Assembly (NCBI RefSeq): GCF_004283755.1
Contig: NZ_SHMH01000007.1
Location: forward strand, 233,763 to 297,762
Direction: 5' to 3'
Source: Pseudoxanthomonas winnipegensis
GTDB lineage: Bacteria; Pseudomonadota; Gammaproteobacteria; Xanthomonadales; Xanthomonadaceae
DNA length: 64,000 nt
In this document: piece by piece, positions 9,295 to 18,557 of the stretch
Layout: every line of letters starts with the position of its first letter
Position numbering within the stretch: position 1 is the stretch's first letter
Program-made: the position numbers and the translations under genes
The notes under the pieces: generated by a model
Databases searched by the model: none
What the model was told of the DNA's origin: nothing
Seen by the model: the letters and a program-made list of their open reading frames with translations, nothing else

Positions 9295-9317
9295 AATCTA
9301 AGGTATGCCTGATGTCC
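9295..9317 (+). promoter_or_regulatory. Shared cluster motif, copy C (upstream of first kinase)
   Basis: The plus-strand sequence TCTAAGGTATGCCTGATGTC shares the CTGATGTC half and the (T)AGG half with copy A. It ends about 30 bp before the kinase ATG at 9349. The decayed duplicate has a similar element at the same distance (20138-20161). Confidence 0.5.
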
Positions 9318-9348
9318 TTGGCGATACAGGCGGACCTATTCTCGAGCG

Positions 9349-12096
9349 ATGTTGAAGATCCATGCGCGACTGCTGCGCAGCCTGAAGGTTCCTGCCATCG
9401 CCTCGACGCTGCTGAAATTGCTGACCGGTTGCGTCTTTCTGTGCCTGACGTGTGCCACCTGCCTGTTCCTGCATGCCCGGCTCGCCGACGCCGTGTCGAC
9501 GCATCGTCGCGAAATGAACGCAGTCGCATACGAGGCGCAGCTCTACTTCGACCAGCGAGAGGCACTGCTGCGCTACCTCCGCGACTCCGTGCTGCCGGGC
9601 GATGGAGCTCGTCCCGCCGCGTTGGGTGAGGGCGCGCGCGAGGTGGCGCTGGGAGACGCTGGCAGTGGCCGTCTGGTCCTGTCCTCGCGTGCCGAACACA
9701 CACTGCAGGAGCTGCAGACGCAGCTTCGTGCGATCGACGCGCAGGGCGCCCATCGATTGGCGGGGGCCGATATCGAGGTCGATCCTGCACGCATGCCCTC
9801 GCTGCAGGAGCTTCTGGCCCGCCTGCGCCGGTCCAAGGACGCTAATCATGTGTACTGGATTGGCCTGGGCGAGAGCGGCCTTGCCCTGGCTCAGCCGATG
9901 CAGGTCGATGGCGAGCCGACCCAGTGGCTATTGCTGCTTCTGGAGCGTGCCGCGACCGAGGCCATCCTGGAGGGCGAGCGTGTCGCCGATTACGCGCTGA
10001 TCGATCCCGCGGGCAGGTCCGCGCCGGTCCGTCACGGGAATCCGAACCAAGGTGCGGACTGGGAGGCGCTGCGCAAACAGGAAAGCGATCACTTCGGCAT
10101 GCTCTGGCGCCATGGCCTTCCGCATGGCCTGGCCCTCATCAAGCGTCTCGGCGATGACGGCTGGCGCCTGGTCTATCGCCTGCCACCCACCCGGCTGCTC
10201 GACGACCTCTCCGCGCCCCTGCTGGCCTGCACGCTGATGCTGCTGATCGCGGGCATCGCTCTTCGACTCCTGCGACATTGTGTCGACCGCCAGCTGATCC
10301 AGCCGGCGCTGCGACAGCATCGGCGTCTGCTGGAGAACCTGGACTTCAGCTCGACGGTGATCGACATGGCGCCTGCCGGCATCTGCGTATTGCGCCGGAG
10401 CGACCGTCATCTGCTGCTCTCCAACCAGTTGCTGCGGGACTGGCTGGGTGAGGACCATGAGTACAGCGACTGGAGAGCGCCATGGCGCGGGCATGCCGGC
10501 GAGCACGGCCGTGGGCTGGAGTTCACTACGCGCGACGGGCGGCAGCTGCAGGTGCTGCATGCCGCCTGCCGCTACCAGGGCGACGACGTTCTGCTGTGCG
10601 TGTTCCATGACATCTCCCGGCATCGGCAGGCGCAGGCAGCGCTGTCCTCGGCGCGCCAGGCCGCGGACGCCGCCAACCAGGCCAAGAGCGCCTTCCTGGC
10701 CACCATGAGCCATGAGATCCGCACCCCCTTGTATGGCGTGCTGGGCACGCTCGAACTGCTCGGCCACACCTCGCTCGACGCGCGACAGTCACAGTATCTG
10801 CGCACGATCGAAAGCTCATCGTCGGTGCTGTTGCAGCTGATCAGCGACGTGCTGGACGTCTCCAAGATCGAATCGGGTCAGCTCAGTCTCAAGCCGGCGC
10901 CGTTCTCGCCGCGCGAACTGACCGAAAGCGTGCTGCGCAGCTTTGCCGCTGCCGCGACCCGCAAGGGCCTGCATGTGCTGGTCTGCACCGACCCCGCCCT
11001 GCCGACCCGCGTGCTTGGCGACGCCGACCGCATCCGGCAAGTCCTCGGCAACCTGCTCAGCAATGCCATCAAGTTCACCGAGCATGGCCGCGTGGTGCTG
11101 CGCGTGCGCCAGTCACAGCATGAGGAAGAGTCGAGCGTACTGGTCTGGCAGGTCACCGACACCGGGGTGGGGATCGCAGCAGAAGAGCAGGATCGGTTGT
11201 TCGAGCCCTTCCGCCAGGTGCGCAGCGCGACCAGCACGCAGGGCACGGGACTGGGCCTGTCCATCAGCGATCGTCTGGTGCGCCTGATGGGCGGGGAACT
11301 CCAGGTGGTCAGCGAGCCGGGACTCGGCAGCAGTTTCAGCGTGCGCCTACCGCTGCCGGTACTGGACACCACCGAGGACGGCCCGGTGTTGCGGCCGGAG
11401 CCGCCGATCCTGGTCCGCGGCCGCGACCGCGAACTGGTCGACAGCGCGTGCGGCTGGCTGCGCCGCTGGGGCGCCAACGCCCAGCCGCTGCAGGGCGACC
11501 CGGCCCTGCTCGACCGCGACGGGGCAATCCTGATGGACGGCGAAGCCGGTATGCCATTGGCGTGGAGGGGGCCGCGGGTGGTAGCGTCGATCGATGGGGG
11601 CGACCAGCCCCACGTGGCCGCCGACGGTAGCCTGATGGTCACCCTTCATGGCATCACCGCGATCGGCAAGGCCCTGGCCTGCCTGCAGCAACGGCGCACC
11701 GCCTTGCCGGAGACCACGCGCGCAACGCCTCCCACGCCGCTGGGTCTGCACGTGCTGGCCGTGGAGGACAATCCGATCAACCGGGTGATCCTGGCCGAGC
11801 AACTGCGCGCGCTCGGCTGCGAGGTGGAACTGGCTCAGGATGGCGCGGAAGCGCTGCGGCTGTGCCGCGAGCAGGCCTTCGACTTGGTGGTGACCGACAT
11901 CAACATGCCACGCATGGACGGCCACTCGCTGGCCCGCCGCTTGCGCGACGAGGGCAACCCGGTGCCTGTGGTCGGCGCCACCGCCAATGCCACCGCCGAG
12001 GAGCGCGAGCGCTGTCTGGCCAGTGGCATGCGCGGCTACCTGAGCAAACCCATCGATATCGCCCATCTGCGCAGAGCCCTCGCCGCCCTGCGCTAA
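9349..12096 (+). CDS. Hybrid sensor histidine kinase with receiver (HK1)
   Basis: 915 residues, inner membrane. TM1 is at about 22-46 and TM2 at about 290-310, enclosing a periplasmic sensor of some 240 residues. A PAS-like stretch spans about 330-425. HisKA follows with phospho-acceptor His455 in TMSHEIRTPLYG. The HATPase has the N box (NLLSNAIKFT), VTDTGVGI and GTGLGLSIS. A degenerate middle section precedes a C-terminal receiver (VEDNPINRV; acceptor Asp850 in VVTDINMP). There is no Hpt domain, so phosphate may pass through the Hpt of HK2 or to the receiver of the EAL protein encoded 11 bp downstream. It is paralogous to HK2, and a heavily deleted copy is at 20192. Confidence 0.93.
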   Translation: MLKIHARLLRSLKVPAIASTLLKLLTGCVFLCLTCATCLFLHARLADAVSTHRREMNAVAYEAQLYFDQREALLRYLRDSVLPGDGARPAALGEGAREVALGDAGSGRLVLSSRAEHTLQELQTQLRAIDAQGAHRLAGADIEVDPARMPSLQELLARLRRSKDANHVYWIGLGESGLALAQPMQVDGEPTQWLLLLLERAATEAILEGERVADYALIDPAGRSAPVRHGNPNQGADWEALRKQESDHFGMLWRHGLPHGLALIKRLGDDGWRLVYRLPPTRLLDDLSAPLLACTLMLLIAGIALRLLRHCVDRQLIQPALRQHRRLLENLDFSSTVIDMAPAGICVLRRSDRHLLLSNQLLRDWLGEDHEYSDWRAPWRGHAGEHGRGLEFTTRDGRQLQVLHAACRYQGDDVLLCVFHDISRHRQAQAALSSARQAADAANQAKSAFLATMSHEIRTPLYGVLGTLELLGHTSLDARQSQYLRTIESSSSVLLQLISDVLDVSKIESGQLSLKPAPFSPRELTESVLRSFAAAATRKGLHVLVCTDPALPTRVLGDADRIRQVLGNLLSNAIKFTEHGRVVLRVRQSQHEEESSVLVWQVTDTGVGIAAEEQDRLFEPFRQVRSATSTQGTGLGLSISDRLVRLMGGELQVVSEPGLGSSFSVRLPLPVLDTTEDGPVLRPEPPILVRGRDRELVDSACGWLRRWGANAQPLQGDPALLDRDGAILMDGEAGMPLAWRGPRVVASIDGGDQPHVAADGSLMVTLHGITAIGKALACLQQRRTALPETTRATPPTPLGLHVLAVEDNPINRVILAEQLRALGCEVELAQDGAEALRLCREQAFDLVVTDINMPRMDGHSLARRLRDEGNPVPVVGATANATAEERERCLASGMRGYLSKPIDIAHLRRALAALR

Positions 12097-12107
12097 GGAG
12101 ACCTCGC

Positions 12108-13304
12108 ATGACCCAGCGTGTCCTGATCCTGGAAGACCAGCCGTTCCAGCGTGGCTACCTCGCCAACCTGCTCGGCAACCGCATCGGCGTAGAGGTGGAC
12201 GCCTGCGAGGACGTGGATGCCGCCGTCGCCTTGTGCGCGTGCCGATCCTACGATCTGGTGCTCAGTGACCTGCTGATGCCCGGCCAGGACGGCATCCAGT
12301 TCATCCAGGCACTGGCCGCGCAATCGCGTCCGCCACGCCTGGCAGTGGTCAGCGCGGCGCCCAGGCGAATGATGACCTCGGCCCGGCTAATGGCCGAGTC
12401 GCTGGGGCTGGACGTGATTGCTCTGTTGGCCAAACCAGTGGCTGAGAACGACGTGGAGGCCTTGTTCGAAACATTGGCGCAGGCTCGTCCGCCCGCAGCG
12501 ACAGCGATAGTGGCGAGCGCTGTGCCGGATCCCGATGCCCAGGAGTTGCGCCAGGCCATGGCCGAGGGCCGCCTCACCGCCTGGTTCCAACCGAAGAAAT
12601 CCCTGCGGTCCGGGCGGGTCGTGGCCGCCGAAGCGCTGGTACGCTGGCGCCACCCGCATCTGGGGACGCTGACCGCGAGCAGTTTTCTCCCCGCGATCTG
12701 CCACCACGGCCTGGAAGGCGAGCTGCTTCGGATGGTGCTCAAGGCAAGTATCGCGGCACAGGCGCGCTGGCGCAGGCGAGGCTTCCGGGTGCCGGTCTCG
12801 ATCAACCTACCCCCGCATCTGCTGGAGCAGCCCGACCTGCCCGATGCGCTGCTGGCGCTGACCCTGGAGCTGGGCGGCACGCCAGGGGAACTGTGCTTCG
12901 AACTAATGGAGAGCAGCACCACCCGGCACGTCAGCGACTTCTACGCCGGCGCCTGCCGTCTGCGCATGAAGGGCTTCGGCCTGGCCCAGGACGACTTTGG
13001 CCAAGGGCTGAGCTCGGTCCACGACCTGGTCAATACCCCTTTCACGGAAGTCAAGATCGACCGCATGCTCGTCAGCGGCTGCGCCAGGGATCCGGCCCTG
13101 TATCAGACCCTCTCGACCATCGTCGCCTTGGCCAAGCAGCTGGGCTTGACCATCGTGGCTGAAGGCGTGGAAAGTGACGCCGACCTGGCCGCGCTTCGGC
13201 AACTGGGCTGCAGTCAGGTACAGGGCTTCCTGATCTCGCAGGCGGTCCCGTCGGACGATTTCACCCAGCTGCTGGAGGATGAAGTACCGCTCGATACTTC
13301 CTAG
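12108..13304 (+). CDS. Receiver-EAL response regulator (c-di-GMP phosphodiesterase), copy 1
   Basis: 398 residues. The start is the ATG at 12108, with AAGGAG 7 bp upstream. Residues 1-125 are a receiver with acidic pair E9/D10 and acceptor Asp54 (LVLSDLLMPG). Residues about 145-395 are an EAL domain with the catalytic set visible: E175 in AAEALVRW, SINLPPHL, FELMES, QDDFGQGLSS, VKIDRM, AEGVES and QGFLIS. It should hydrolyse c-di-GMP under control of HK1, with which it forms an operon. It is about 85 percent similar by eye to the second copy at 20434. Confidence 0.92.
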   Translation: MTQRVLILEDQPFQRGYLANLLGNRIGVEVDACEDVDAAVALCACRSYDLVLSDLLMPGQDGIQFIQALAAQSRPPRLAVVSAAPRRMMTSARLMAESLGLDVIALLAKPVAENDVEALFETLAQARPPAATAIVASAVPDPDAQELRQAMAEGRLTAWFQPKKSLRSGRVVAAEALVRWRHPHLGTLTASSFLPAICHHGLEGELLRMVLKASIAAQARWRRRGFRVPVSINLPPHLLEQPDLPDALLALTLELGGTPGELCFELMESSTTRHVSDFYAGACRLRMKGFGLAQDDFGQGLSSVHDLVNTPFTEVKIDRMLVSGCARDPALYQTLSTIVALAKQLGLTIVAEGVESDADLAALRQLGCSQVQGFLISQAVPSDDFTQLLEDEVPLDTS

Positions 13305-13438
13305 GTTGCCACGCGTTGAAGCGCGCTCCATGCTGCTCGAATCCACGCCGTGGCGTTGACGATTTGCCTGTGCCGGGGCACTGAACGGTCTCCCCCGCGG
13401 CCAAGTCGCGCTGCTTTCCCGCCGCTCCGAGACCCGCC

Positions 13439-16400
13439 ATGCCGGCCGAGGCCGTTCCCGTACGTCGACTCGCACGCCGCTCCCTGCGCGTCCATGCCCT
13501 GCTGATCGGGGTCGTGGTGCTGGCGACCCTGCAGGCTGGGCTCCTGCTCTCCACCGGCAAACAGCTGTTGAACGAGGAACGCGGCAAGATCGAGTACCAC
13601 TTCCGTCGCCTCGACGGCACGCTGCGCGAACAGGAACGCTTCCTCAGGCAGTGGCGTCTGCACGATGTCGGCGAGCAGGGGCGTTCCGTTCCTGAGGCCG
13701 GGGTGGAGCGGCGGCGCGGTCCGCTCTTCGCCGATTTCGCCTTGGTGGGAACAGCAGGCGCCGATACCCCAAGCCCGGACGCACTGGGTGATCGCTTCCT
13801 GCGCTTCTATGGCACGTTTTGGTCAGCGTCGCACTATCCACCGCCACAGTGCCTGCTGGTCGATGGACAAGGCACGCGCGGGCTGCTGGCACCGGTGCAG
13901 ATGAGCGATGCGGATGCGAGCCTGAGCAGTCCGCATCACCTGCGCCCGACGATCGCCCAGATCCATCGTGCGCTGGGCACACAGCCGGTTCTCAAGCGCG
14001 GTGGCATCGTCTGGGCCGCCGTGCCCTGGCGCGATCGGCAGACCCGCCTGCTGGCCATCGCCCATGCCCCACAGGACGCGCACCTGTGGGGCGAGGCGGA
14101 AGACGGCTCGCTGGCCGTACTGGCCTGCCTGCTCGACCCCGGACGCATCGACGACTACAGGCAGGTGCTGGGCGTTCCCGTGTTCCAGCGGCTATCGCTG
14201 TTCGATCCCACCGGCCAACGGCTGCTGGGCGAGGAGGCGGATCTGAGCGAAGCGGGACCTTCCGTCCAGGCCGGTCGGGACGGTCTGCGGTTCTACATGC
14301 GCAGCGACAGCGGCTGGCGCGCCGTCTATCAAGTGAGCTGGCGGCAGCTCTGCCAGAACCCGCAAGGTCCGGTGCTGGGCGCGATGCTGGTCGCCCTGGT
14401 GCTGGCGCTGGCCGGCGTGCTCGCGCTGCGTGCCTATCGACGCTCGGTCATCGAGCCGTTGCGCAACAACCACGCACGCCTGCTGGAAAGCGAGGCGTTC
14501 ATGCGCACCCTCCTGGACCACGCGCCGATCGGGCTGTGCCTGCTGCGAAGCGCGGATGGCGAGGTCCTGCTGGACAACGCTTTCGCCCGCCGCTGGCTGG
14601 GCGAAGACCATCACGCGGACGGCTGGTCCGGCCACTGGCGGCACACCGTGCTGGCAGCCGGAGGTGCCGTGCCAGGCGACGGACTGCCTTACACCACGCC
14701 CGAGGGCCTGCATCTGCTGGTGACGGCAACACCGGCGCGCTATCGCGGGGAGCCGGCGGTGCTATGCCTGTTCATCGACCTCAGCAGCCAGCGAGAGGCC
14801 GAGCAGGTCCAGCAGCAGGCACGCCTTGCCGCGGACCAGGCCAACCGGGCCAAGAGCCAGTTCCTGGCCACCATGAGCCACGAGATCCGCACCCCGCTTT
14901 ACGGCGTGCTGGGCACCCTCGAACTGTTGGGGCTGACTCCGCTCAGTGCCCGGCAGGAGGGCTATCTGGCCACGATCCAGCGCTCATCCTCGACGCTGAT
15001 GCAGCTGATCAGCGACATCCTCGACGTGAGCAAGGCCGAGGCCGGACAACTGAGCCTGGAGCCGAGCCCCTTCGATCCTGCCCGACTGACCGAGGATGCG
15101 ATGGACTCGTACGCCGCCGCAGCGGCGAACAAGGGCCTGCAGTTCTATGCCTGCATCGACGCAGACCTGCCCGCCATGGTCTGCGGCGATGCCGCGCGGA
15201 TCCGTCAGATCCTCAACAACCTGATCAGCAACGCGCTGAAGTTCACCGACAGCGGCCGCGTCGTGGTGCGCGTCTCACGACGCTGGCATGGCGAAGACTG
15301 CTGGCTGCAGTGGCAGGTCGCCGACACTGGCATCGGCATCGCCAGCGAACACCAGGCGCATCTGTTCGAACCTTTCTACCAGGCCAACCCCGGCACCGAT
15401 GCGATGCGTGGCACAGGCCTGGGCCTGGCCATCTGCGCGCATCTGGCGTCGCTGATGCAAGGCCACCTGCGCGTGGTCAGCGAAAGCGGCCTGGGCAGCA
15501 GCTTCAGCGTCGATCTGCCGCTGCCGCCAGCGCCGCCCGACCCTCAACAGCCGCCCGCCCCGCGTCTGCCGGCAGGCCTGCAAGTGCAAGTCCGCGGCCA
15601 GGTGCGCGAACTGGTGCAATCACTGTGCGAACGCCTACAACAGCGCGGTGCCCACGCCAGCGTGCATCGCGCAGAAGCCGTTGCGGGTGGGCCGTCCACG
15701 ACGGTGCTGCTGGACCTGGTGCTGGACGGCCCGCCAGCGGCCTGGCAGGTCGGCCCGCGCGTGGTCGCCTGTCCCCAAGCAGGCGTGCGGCCACAGCGGA
15801 CAGGCGACACCTGGCAGGTGGGCCTGCATCGACTCGACGCCATCGTGGCCGCGCTGGCCACCGCCAGCAGCCCTTCGGCATCGGGCGGGGCGGAAAGGTG
15901 CGTGCCCGCGCTGCACGATTTCGGTCTGCAGGTGCTGGTGGCCGAGGACAACCCGATCAACCAGGCCATCCTGCGCGACCAGCTGGAACAGCTCGGTTGC
16001 CGCGCCGTGGTCGCCAGCGACGGCAACGAGGCGCTAGGCTATTGGCAACAGGGCACCTTCGGGCTCGTACTGACCGATCTGAACATGCCGCGGCTGGATG
16101 GCTACGGCCTGGCCCGCGCACTGCGTGCGCGCGGCGTGGGCGTGCCGATCTATGGCGCCACCGCCAACGCCGACCCAGCCGAACGCCAGCGCTGCGAGGA
16201 AGCGGGCATGCAGGGCGTGCTGGTCAAGCCGATCTCCCTGGAAGCATTGGAACGTCTACTGACCCGAATCACGAGCGGGGCCGCACCGGCATCACCAATG
16301 GCTAGGTACCGCGCGACCCCCGACGATCCTGCCCTGCAGGTGCCCGACAAGACCCGTGCGCTGTTCGTGCAGAGCATGCAGGACGACTTGGACAGCCTGC

Positions 16401-16654
16401 GTCAGGCGATCGCCGAGGCCAATCCCGAAGGCGTCGTCCAGGTGCTGCACCGCATCCGCGGCGCGTTGGCCATTGTCGGCGCGCCCGTGCTGGCCGACAG
16501 CGGCCTGGAGATTGAAGAACGCCTGGCGCTGGGGATCGACCTTGCAAGCCAGTCCATCGCATTGGCCGCTTTTCAGCTTCGGCTGCGCAGGCTGCTTGAT
16601 CCGCTCATCGACGACAGCGGCTCCTCTCACCCAACCAGTCCGACACCGCCATGA
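13439..16654 (+). CDS. Hybrid sensor histidine kinase with receiver and Hpt (HK2)
   Basis: 1071 residues. TM1 is at about 21-41, followed by a large periplasmic sensor, then TM2 at about 314-335 and a PAS-like region. HisKA carries His481 (TMSHEIRTPLYG). The HATPase has NNLISNALKFT, VADTGIGI and GTGLGLAI. The receiver has Asp880 in VLTDLNMP, and a C-terminal Hpt has His1004 in LHRIRGAL. The layout is that of BvgS/EvgS-like phosphorelay kinases. The gene overlaps the next regulator by ATGA, so that RcsB-like protein is the likely output. The kinase core is close to that of HK1. A 134-bp gap separates it from the EAL gene. Confidence 0.93.
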   Translation: MPAEAVPVRRLARRSLRVHALLIGVVVLATLQAGLLLSTGKQLLNEERGKIEYHFRRLDGTLREQERFLRQWRLHDVGEQGRSVPEAGVERRRGPLFADFALVGTAGADTPSPDALGDRFLRFYGTFWSASHYPPPQCLLVDGQGTRGLLAPVQMSDADASLSSPHHLRPTIAQIHRALGTQPVLKRGGIVWAAVPWRDRQTRLLAIAHAPQDAHLWGEAEDGSLAVLACLLDPGRIDDYRQVLGVPVFQRLSLFDPTGQRLLGEEADLSEAGPSVQAGRDGLRFYMRSDSGWRAVYQVSWRQLCQNPQGPVLGAMLVALVLALAGVLALRAYRRSVIEPLRNNHARLLESEAFMRTLLDHAPIGLCLLRSADGEVLLDNAFARRWLGEDHHADGWSGHWRHTVLAAGGAVPGDGLPYTTPEGLHLLVTATPARYRGEPAVLCLFIDLSSQREAEQVQQQARLAADQANRAKSQFLATMSHEIRTPLYGVLGTLELLGLTPLSARQEGYLATIQRSSSTLMQLISDILDVSKAEAGQLSLEPSPFDPARLTEDAMDSYAAAAANKGLQFYACIDADLPAMVCGDAARIRQILNNLISNALKFTDSGRVVVRVSRRWHGEDCWLQWQVADTGIGIASEHQAHLFEPFYQANPGTDAMRGTGLGLAICAHLASLMQGHLRVVSESGLGSSFSVDLPLPPAPPDPQQPPAPRLPAGLQVQVRGQVRELVQSLCERLQQRGAHASVHRAEAVAGGPSTTVLLDLVLDGPPAAWQVGPRVVACPQAGVRPQRTGDTWQVGLHRLDAIVAALATASSPSASGGAERCVPALHDFGLQVLVAEDNPINQAILRDQLEQLGCRAVVASDGNEALGYWQQGTFGLVLTDLNMPRLDGYGLARALRARGVGVPIYGATANADPAERQRCEEAGMQGVLVKPISLEALERLLTRITSGAAPASPMARYRATPDDPALQVPDKTRALFVQSMQDDLDSLRQAIAEANPEGVVQVLHRIRGALAIVGAPVLADSGLEIEERLALGIDLASQSIALAAFQLRLRRLLDPLIDDSGSSHPTSPTPP

Positions 16655-17292
16655 CCACACGGATCCTCATCGCCGACGATCATCCGATCGTGCTGGCCGG
16701 CATCCGTGATGTGCTGGCCGGCGAGCTGGACCTTGAAGTCGTTGGCGAAGCGGCAGACCCGGCCACGCTGATCGAACTGATGAAGCAGACGCGGCCGCAG
16801 GCGTTGATCAGCGACTACAGCATGCCCGGCGACCCGCGCTTTGGTGACGGGATCAAGCTCATTTCGTTCCTGCGGCGCAGCTTCCCTGAAACTCGCTTGC
16901 TGGTGCTGACGATGGTCTCCAACCCCTCGCTGGTGTCCGCGATGTACGCCGCCGGGGCCGGAGGGGTCGTGCTCAAGAGCCATGGTTTGGGCAGCCTGGT
17001 GCAGGCACTGCGCGTCGTGCTGGCCAATCGCGTCTACCGCCCGCTGGGCGCATCGCCGGAGACCGCAGGCGAGCCGGCCGGTGTCGACGCGGCGCTTACC
17101 CGGCTCTCGCCACGCGAACTGGAAGTCATCCGGTTGTTCACCGGCGGCATGAGCGTGAGCGACATCGCGCGGCAGCTGCAACGCAGCGCCAAAACGGTCA
17201 GCACGCAGAAGATCAGCGCGATGCGCAAGCTCGGGGTCGACAGTGACCAGGCGCTGATCGCGTACTGCCTGCAGGCCTCGCTGTTCGCCTGA
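16651..17292 (+). CDS. LuxR/RcsB-type response regulator
   Basis: 213 residues: a receiver (acid pair D9/D10, acceptor Asp55 in LISDYSMPG) and a C-terminal LuxR-type helix-turn-helix (LSPRELEVIRLFTGGMSVSD, then a recognition helix with KTVSTQK) at about 148-205. The long loop after Asp55 (GDPRFGDGIKLI) and the overall style are those of RcsB/BvgA-type regulators, which work under phosphorelay kinases with Hpt domains. It is translationally coupled to HK2 (ATGA overlap). It is my candidate to bind the motif shared by the cluster promoters; this is inference. Confidence 0.92.
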   Translation: MTTRILIADDHPIVLAGIRDVLAGELDLEVVGEAADPATLIELMKQTRPQALISDYSMPGDPRFGDGIKLISFLRRSFPETRLLVLTMVSNPSLVSAMYAAGAGGVVLKSHGLGSLVQALRVVLANRVYRPLGASPETAGEPAGVDAALTRLSPRELEVIRLFTGGMSVSDIARQLQRSAKTVSTQKISAMRKLGVDSDQALIAYCLQASLFA

Positions 17293-17716
17293 GTCCATCA
17301 CAAGGTCCAACCCGCGTGCCTGTCGCTTGAGCGCCTGATTGAAGGCCGATGCCCCGCGATGAATGGATCGGGACTTCCTTCCACTTTTTGATCTTCGGCC
17401 CGAAGCCACCCGGCGTGACGCACACGGCAGCGCGCCAGCGGGCGGTAGCCGCGCCTGGCGAGGCAGGACGCCGAGCGCCCGAAGGCGGATCAGGACGCCC
17501 TGATCGAGGGAAAAGGGGGCACAGCCCGCCAGAGGGCTGTGCCTCCAACGCCGAGAAACTTCCTAGCGCGGAGGTCCACGTGCCGCAGAAGAAGTCTTTT
17601 CTTCGTTGGCACGAAGCCCTTCGGCCAGAAGGCACTCCGGCGGTGATCACACCGAATCGCGGCTGACCAGCGACGCGGCGCATGCGCCCGCAATCGCGTA
17701 TCGATCCTCCCCGATA
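17293..17716. other. Intergenic stretch with one diverged repeat copy
   Basis: No gene is supported here. It contains a diverged copy of the repeat family also seen at 24991 and 35643, a hairpin around 17525 (ACAGCCC.. GGGCTGT), and the approach to the DeoR operator. Frames across it are compositional artefacts of GC-rich repeats. Confidence 0.6.
17415..17545. repeat. Dispersed 125-bp repeat, diverged copy
   Basis: It shares the core GAGGCAGGACGCCGAGCGCC and the following CAGGACGCCCTGATCGAGGG-type hairpin with the copies at 24991 and 35643. The long terminal arms have been replaced by a different inverted pair. Confidence 0.55.
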
Positions 17717-17760
17717 TGCACATTCATGCAAGTTTATTCTCGTTAATGCATGATTGTGCA
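17717..17760. promoter_or_regulatory. Inverted-repeat operator upstream of the DeoR gene
   Basis: Arm TGCACATTCATGCA (17717-17730) faces TGCATGATTGTGCA (17747-17760), a 14-bp inverted repeat with one mismatch and a 16-bp AT-rich spacer. It ends 20 bp before the DeoR start, so autoregulation by that protein is the simplest reading. Confidence 0.65.
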
Positions 17761-17780
17761 CTCTGCTGCGAGACATCTCA

Positions 17781-18557
17781 ATGTCCGAAGACACCCGATT
17801 CCCCGCCGAACGCGCCCAGACGGTGCTGGACCTGCTGCGCGAGCACGGCAGGGTCTCCTCAAGCGACCTGGCGGCGCGTTTCGGCGTGTCCGAGGACTCC
17901 ATCCGCCGCGACCTGCGCGAACTGGCCAGCCGAGGGCTGTGCAAGCGCGTCTACGGCGGCGCCGTGCGCACGACGTCGGAGGCGCTCCGCTTCGACCAGC
18001 GCATCCAGCACGAAGCCCCGGACAAGGCCGGGCTGGCCTGGGGCGTGTGCGCGCTGCTTCAGCCGGGCAGCACCGTGTTCCTCGATGCCGGGACCACCAA
18101 CCTGGCCGTCGCCCAGCGCCTGCCCGAGCATGCCGATCTGACGATCGTCACCAACTCGCCGCAGATCGCCATCGCCGCCGGCGAACGCGGCGGTGTCCAG
18201 GTGCAGCTGATCGGGGGCGTCTTTTCCCCCGGCGCAGGCGGCGTGAGAGGCGCCGAAGCCTTGTCGCAGCTGCAGCGCCTGCGTCTGGATGTCTGCCTGC
18301 CGGGTGCCTGCGCGCTGGACCCGCTCACCGGCGTCTGGGCCACCGACGCGGAGGAGGCCGCGCTGAAGCGCGCCATGGTTGCTATCAGCTCGCGCGTCAT
18401 CGTGGTCGCCTCGCCCGAGAAGCTCGGCACTGAAGGCAGTTACCACGTCGCAGCGCCGTCCGAGGTCGATGACCTGGTGATCGCCGCAGGCACCGCGCAG
18501 GCGCATCTGCAGGCCTTCGCTGACGCTGGCATCCGCGTGCATGAACTCACCCGCTGA
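17781..18557 (+). CDS. DeoR-family transcriptional regulator
   Basis: 258 residues from the ATG at 17781 (MSEDTRFPAERAQ). The N-terminal helix-turn-helix fits DeoR well: VSSSDLAARFGVSEDSIRRD, then LASRGLCKRVYGGA. The C-terminal DeoRC sugar-phosphate sensing fold shows DAGTTNLAVAQ and VTNSPQIAIA, where the family binds a phosphorylated sugar. The gene overlaps the next (MFS) by 17 bp, so the pair is one unit, and the effector may be a substrate or product linked to that transporter. The ATG at 17754 lies within the operator and is less likely. Confidence 0.9.
   Translation: MSEDTRFPAERAQTVLDLLREHGRVSSSDLAARFGVSEDSIRRDLRELASRGLCKRVYGGAVRTTSEALRFDQRIQHEAPDKAGLAWGVCALLQPGSTVFLDAGTTNLAVAQRLPEHADLTIVTNSPQIAIAAGERGGVQVQLIGGVFSPGAGGVRGAEALSQLQRLRLDVCLPGACALDPLTGVWATDAEEAALKRAMVAISSRVIVVASPEKLGTEGSYHVAAPSEVDDLVIAAGTAQAHLQAFADAGIRVHELTR

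Noticed and set aside
13819..16305. 828-codon frame within HK2 in another phase
   Set aside because: It overlaps the kinase completely and its Ala/Arg/Gly-rich translation has no domain.
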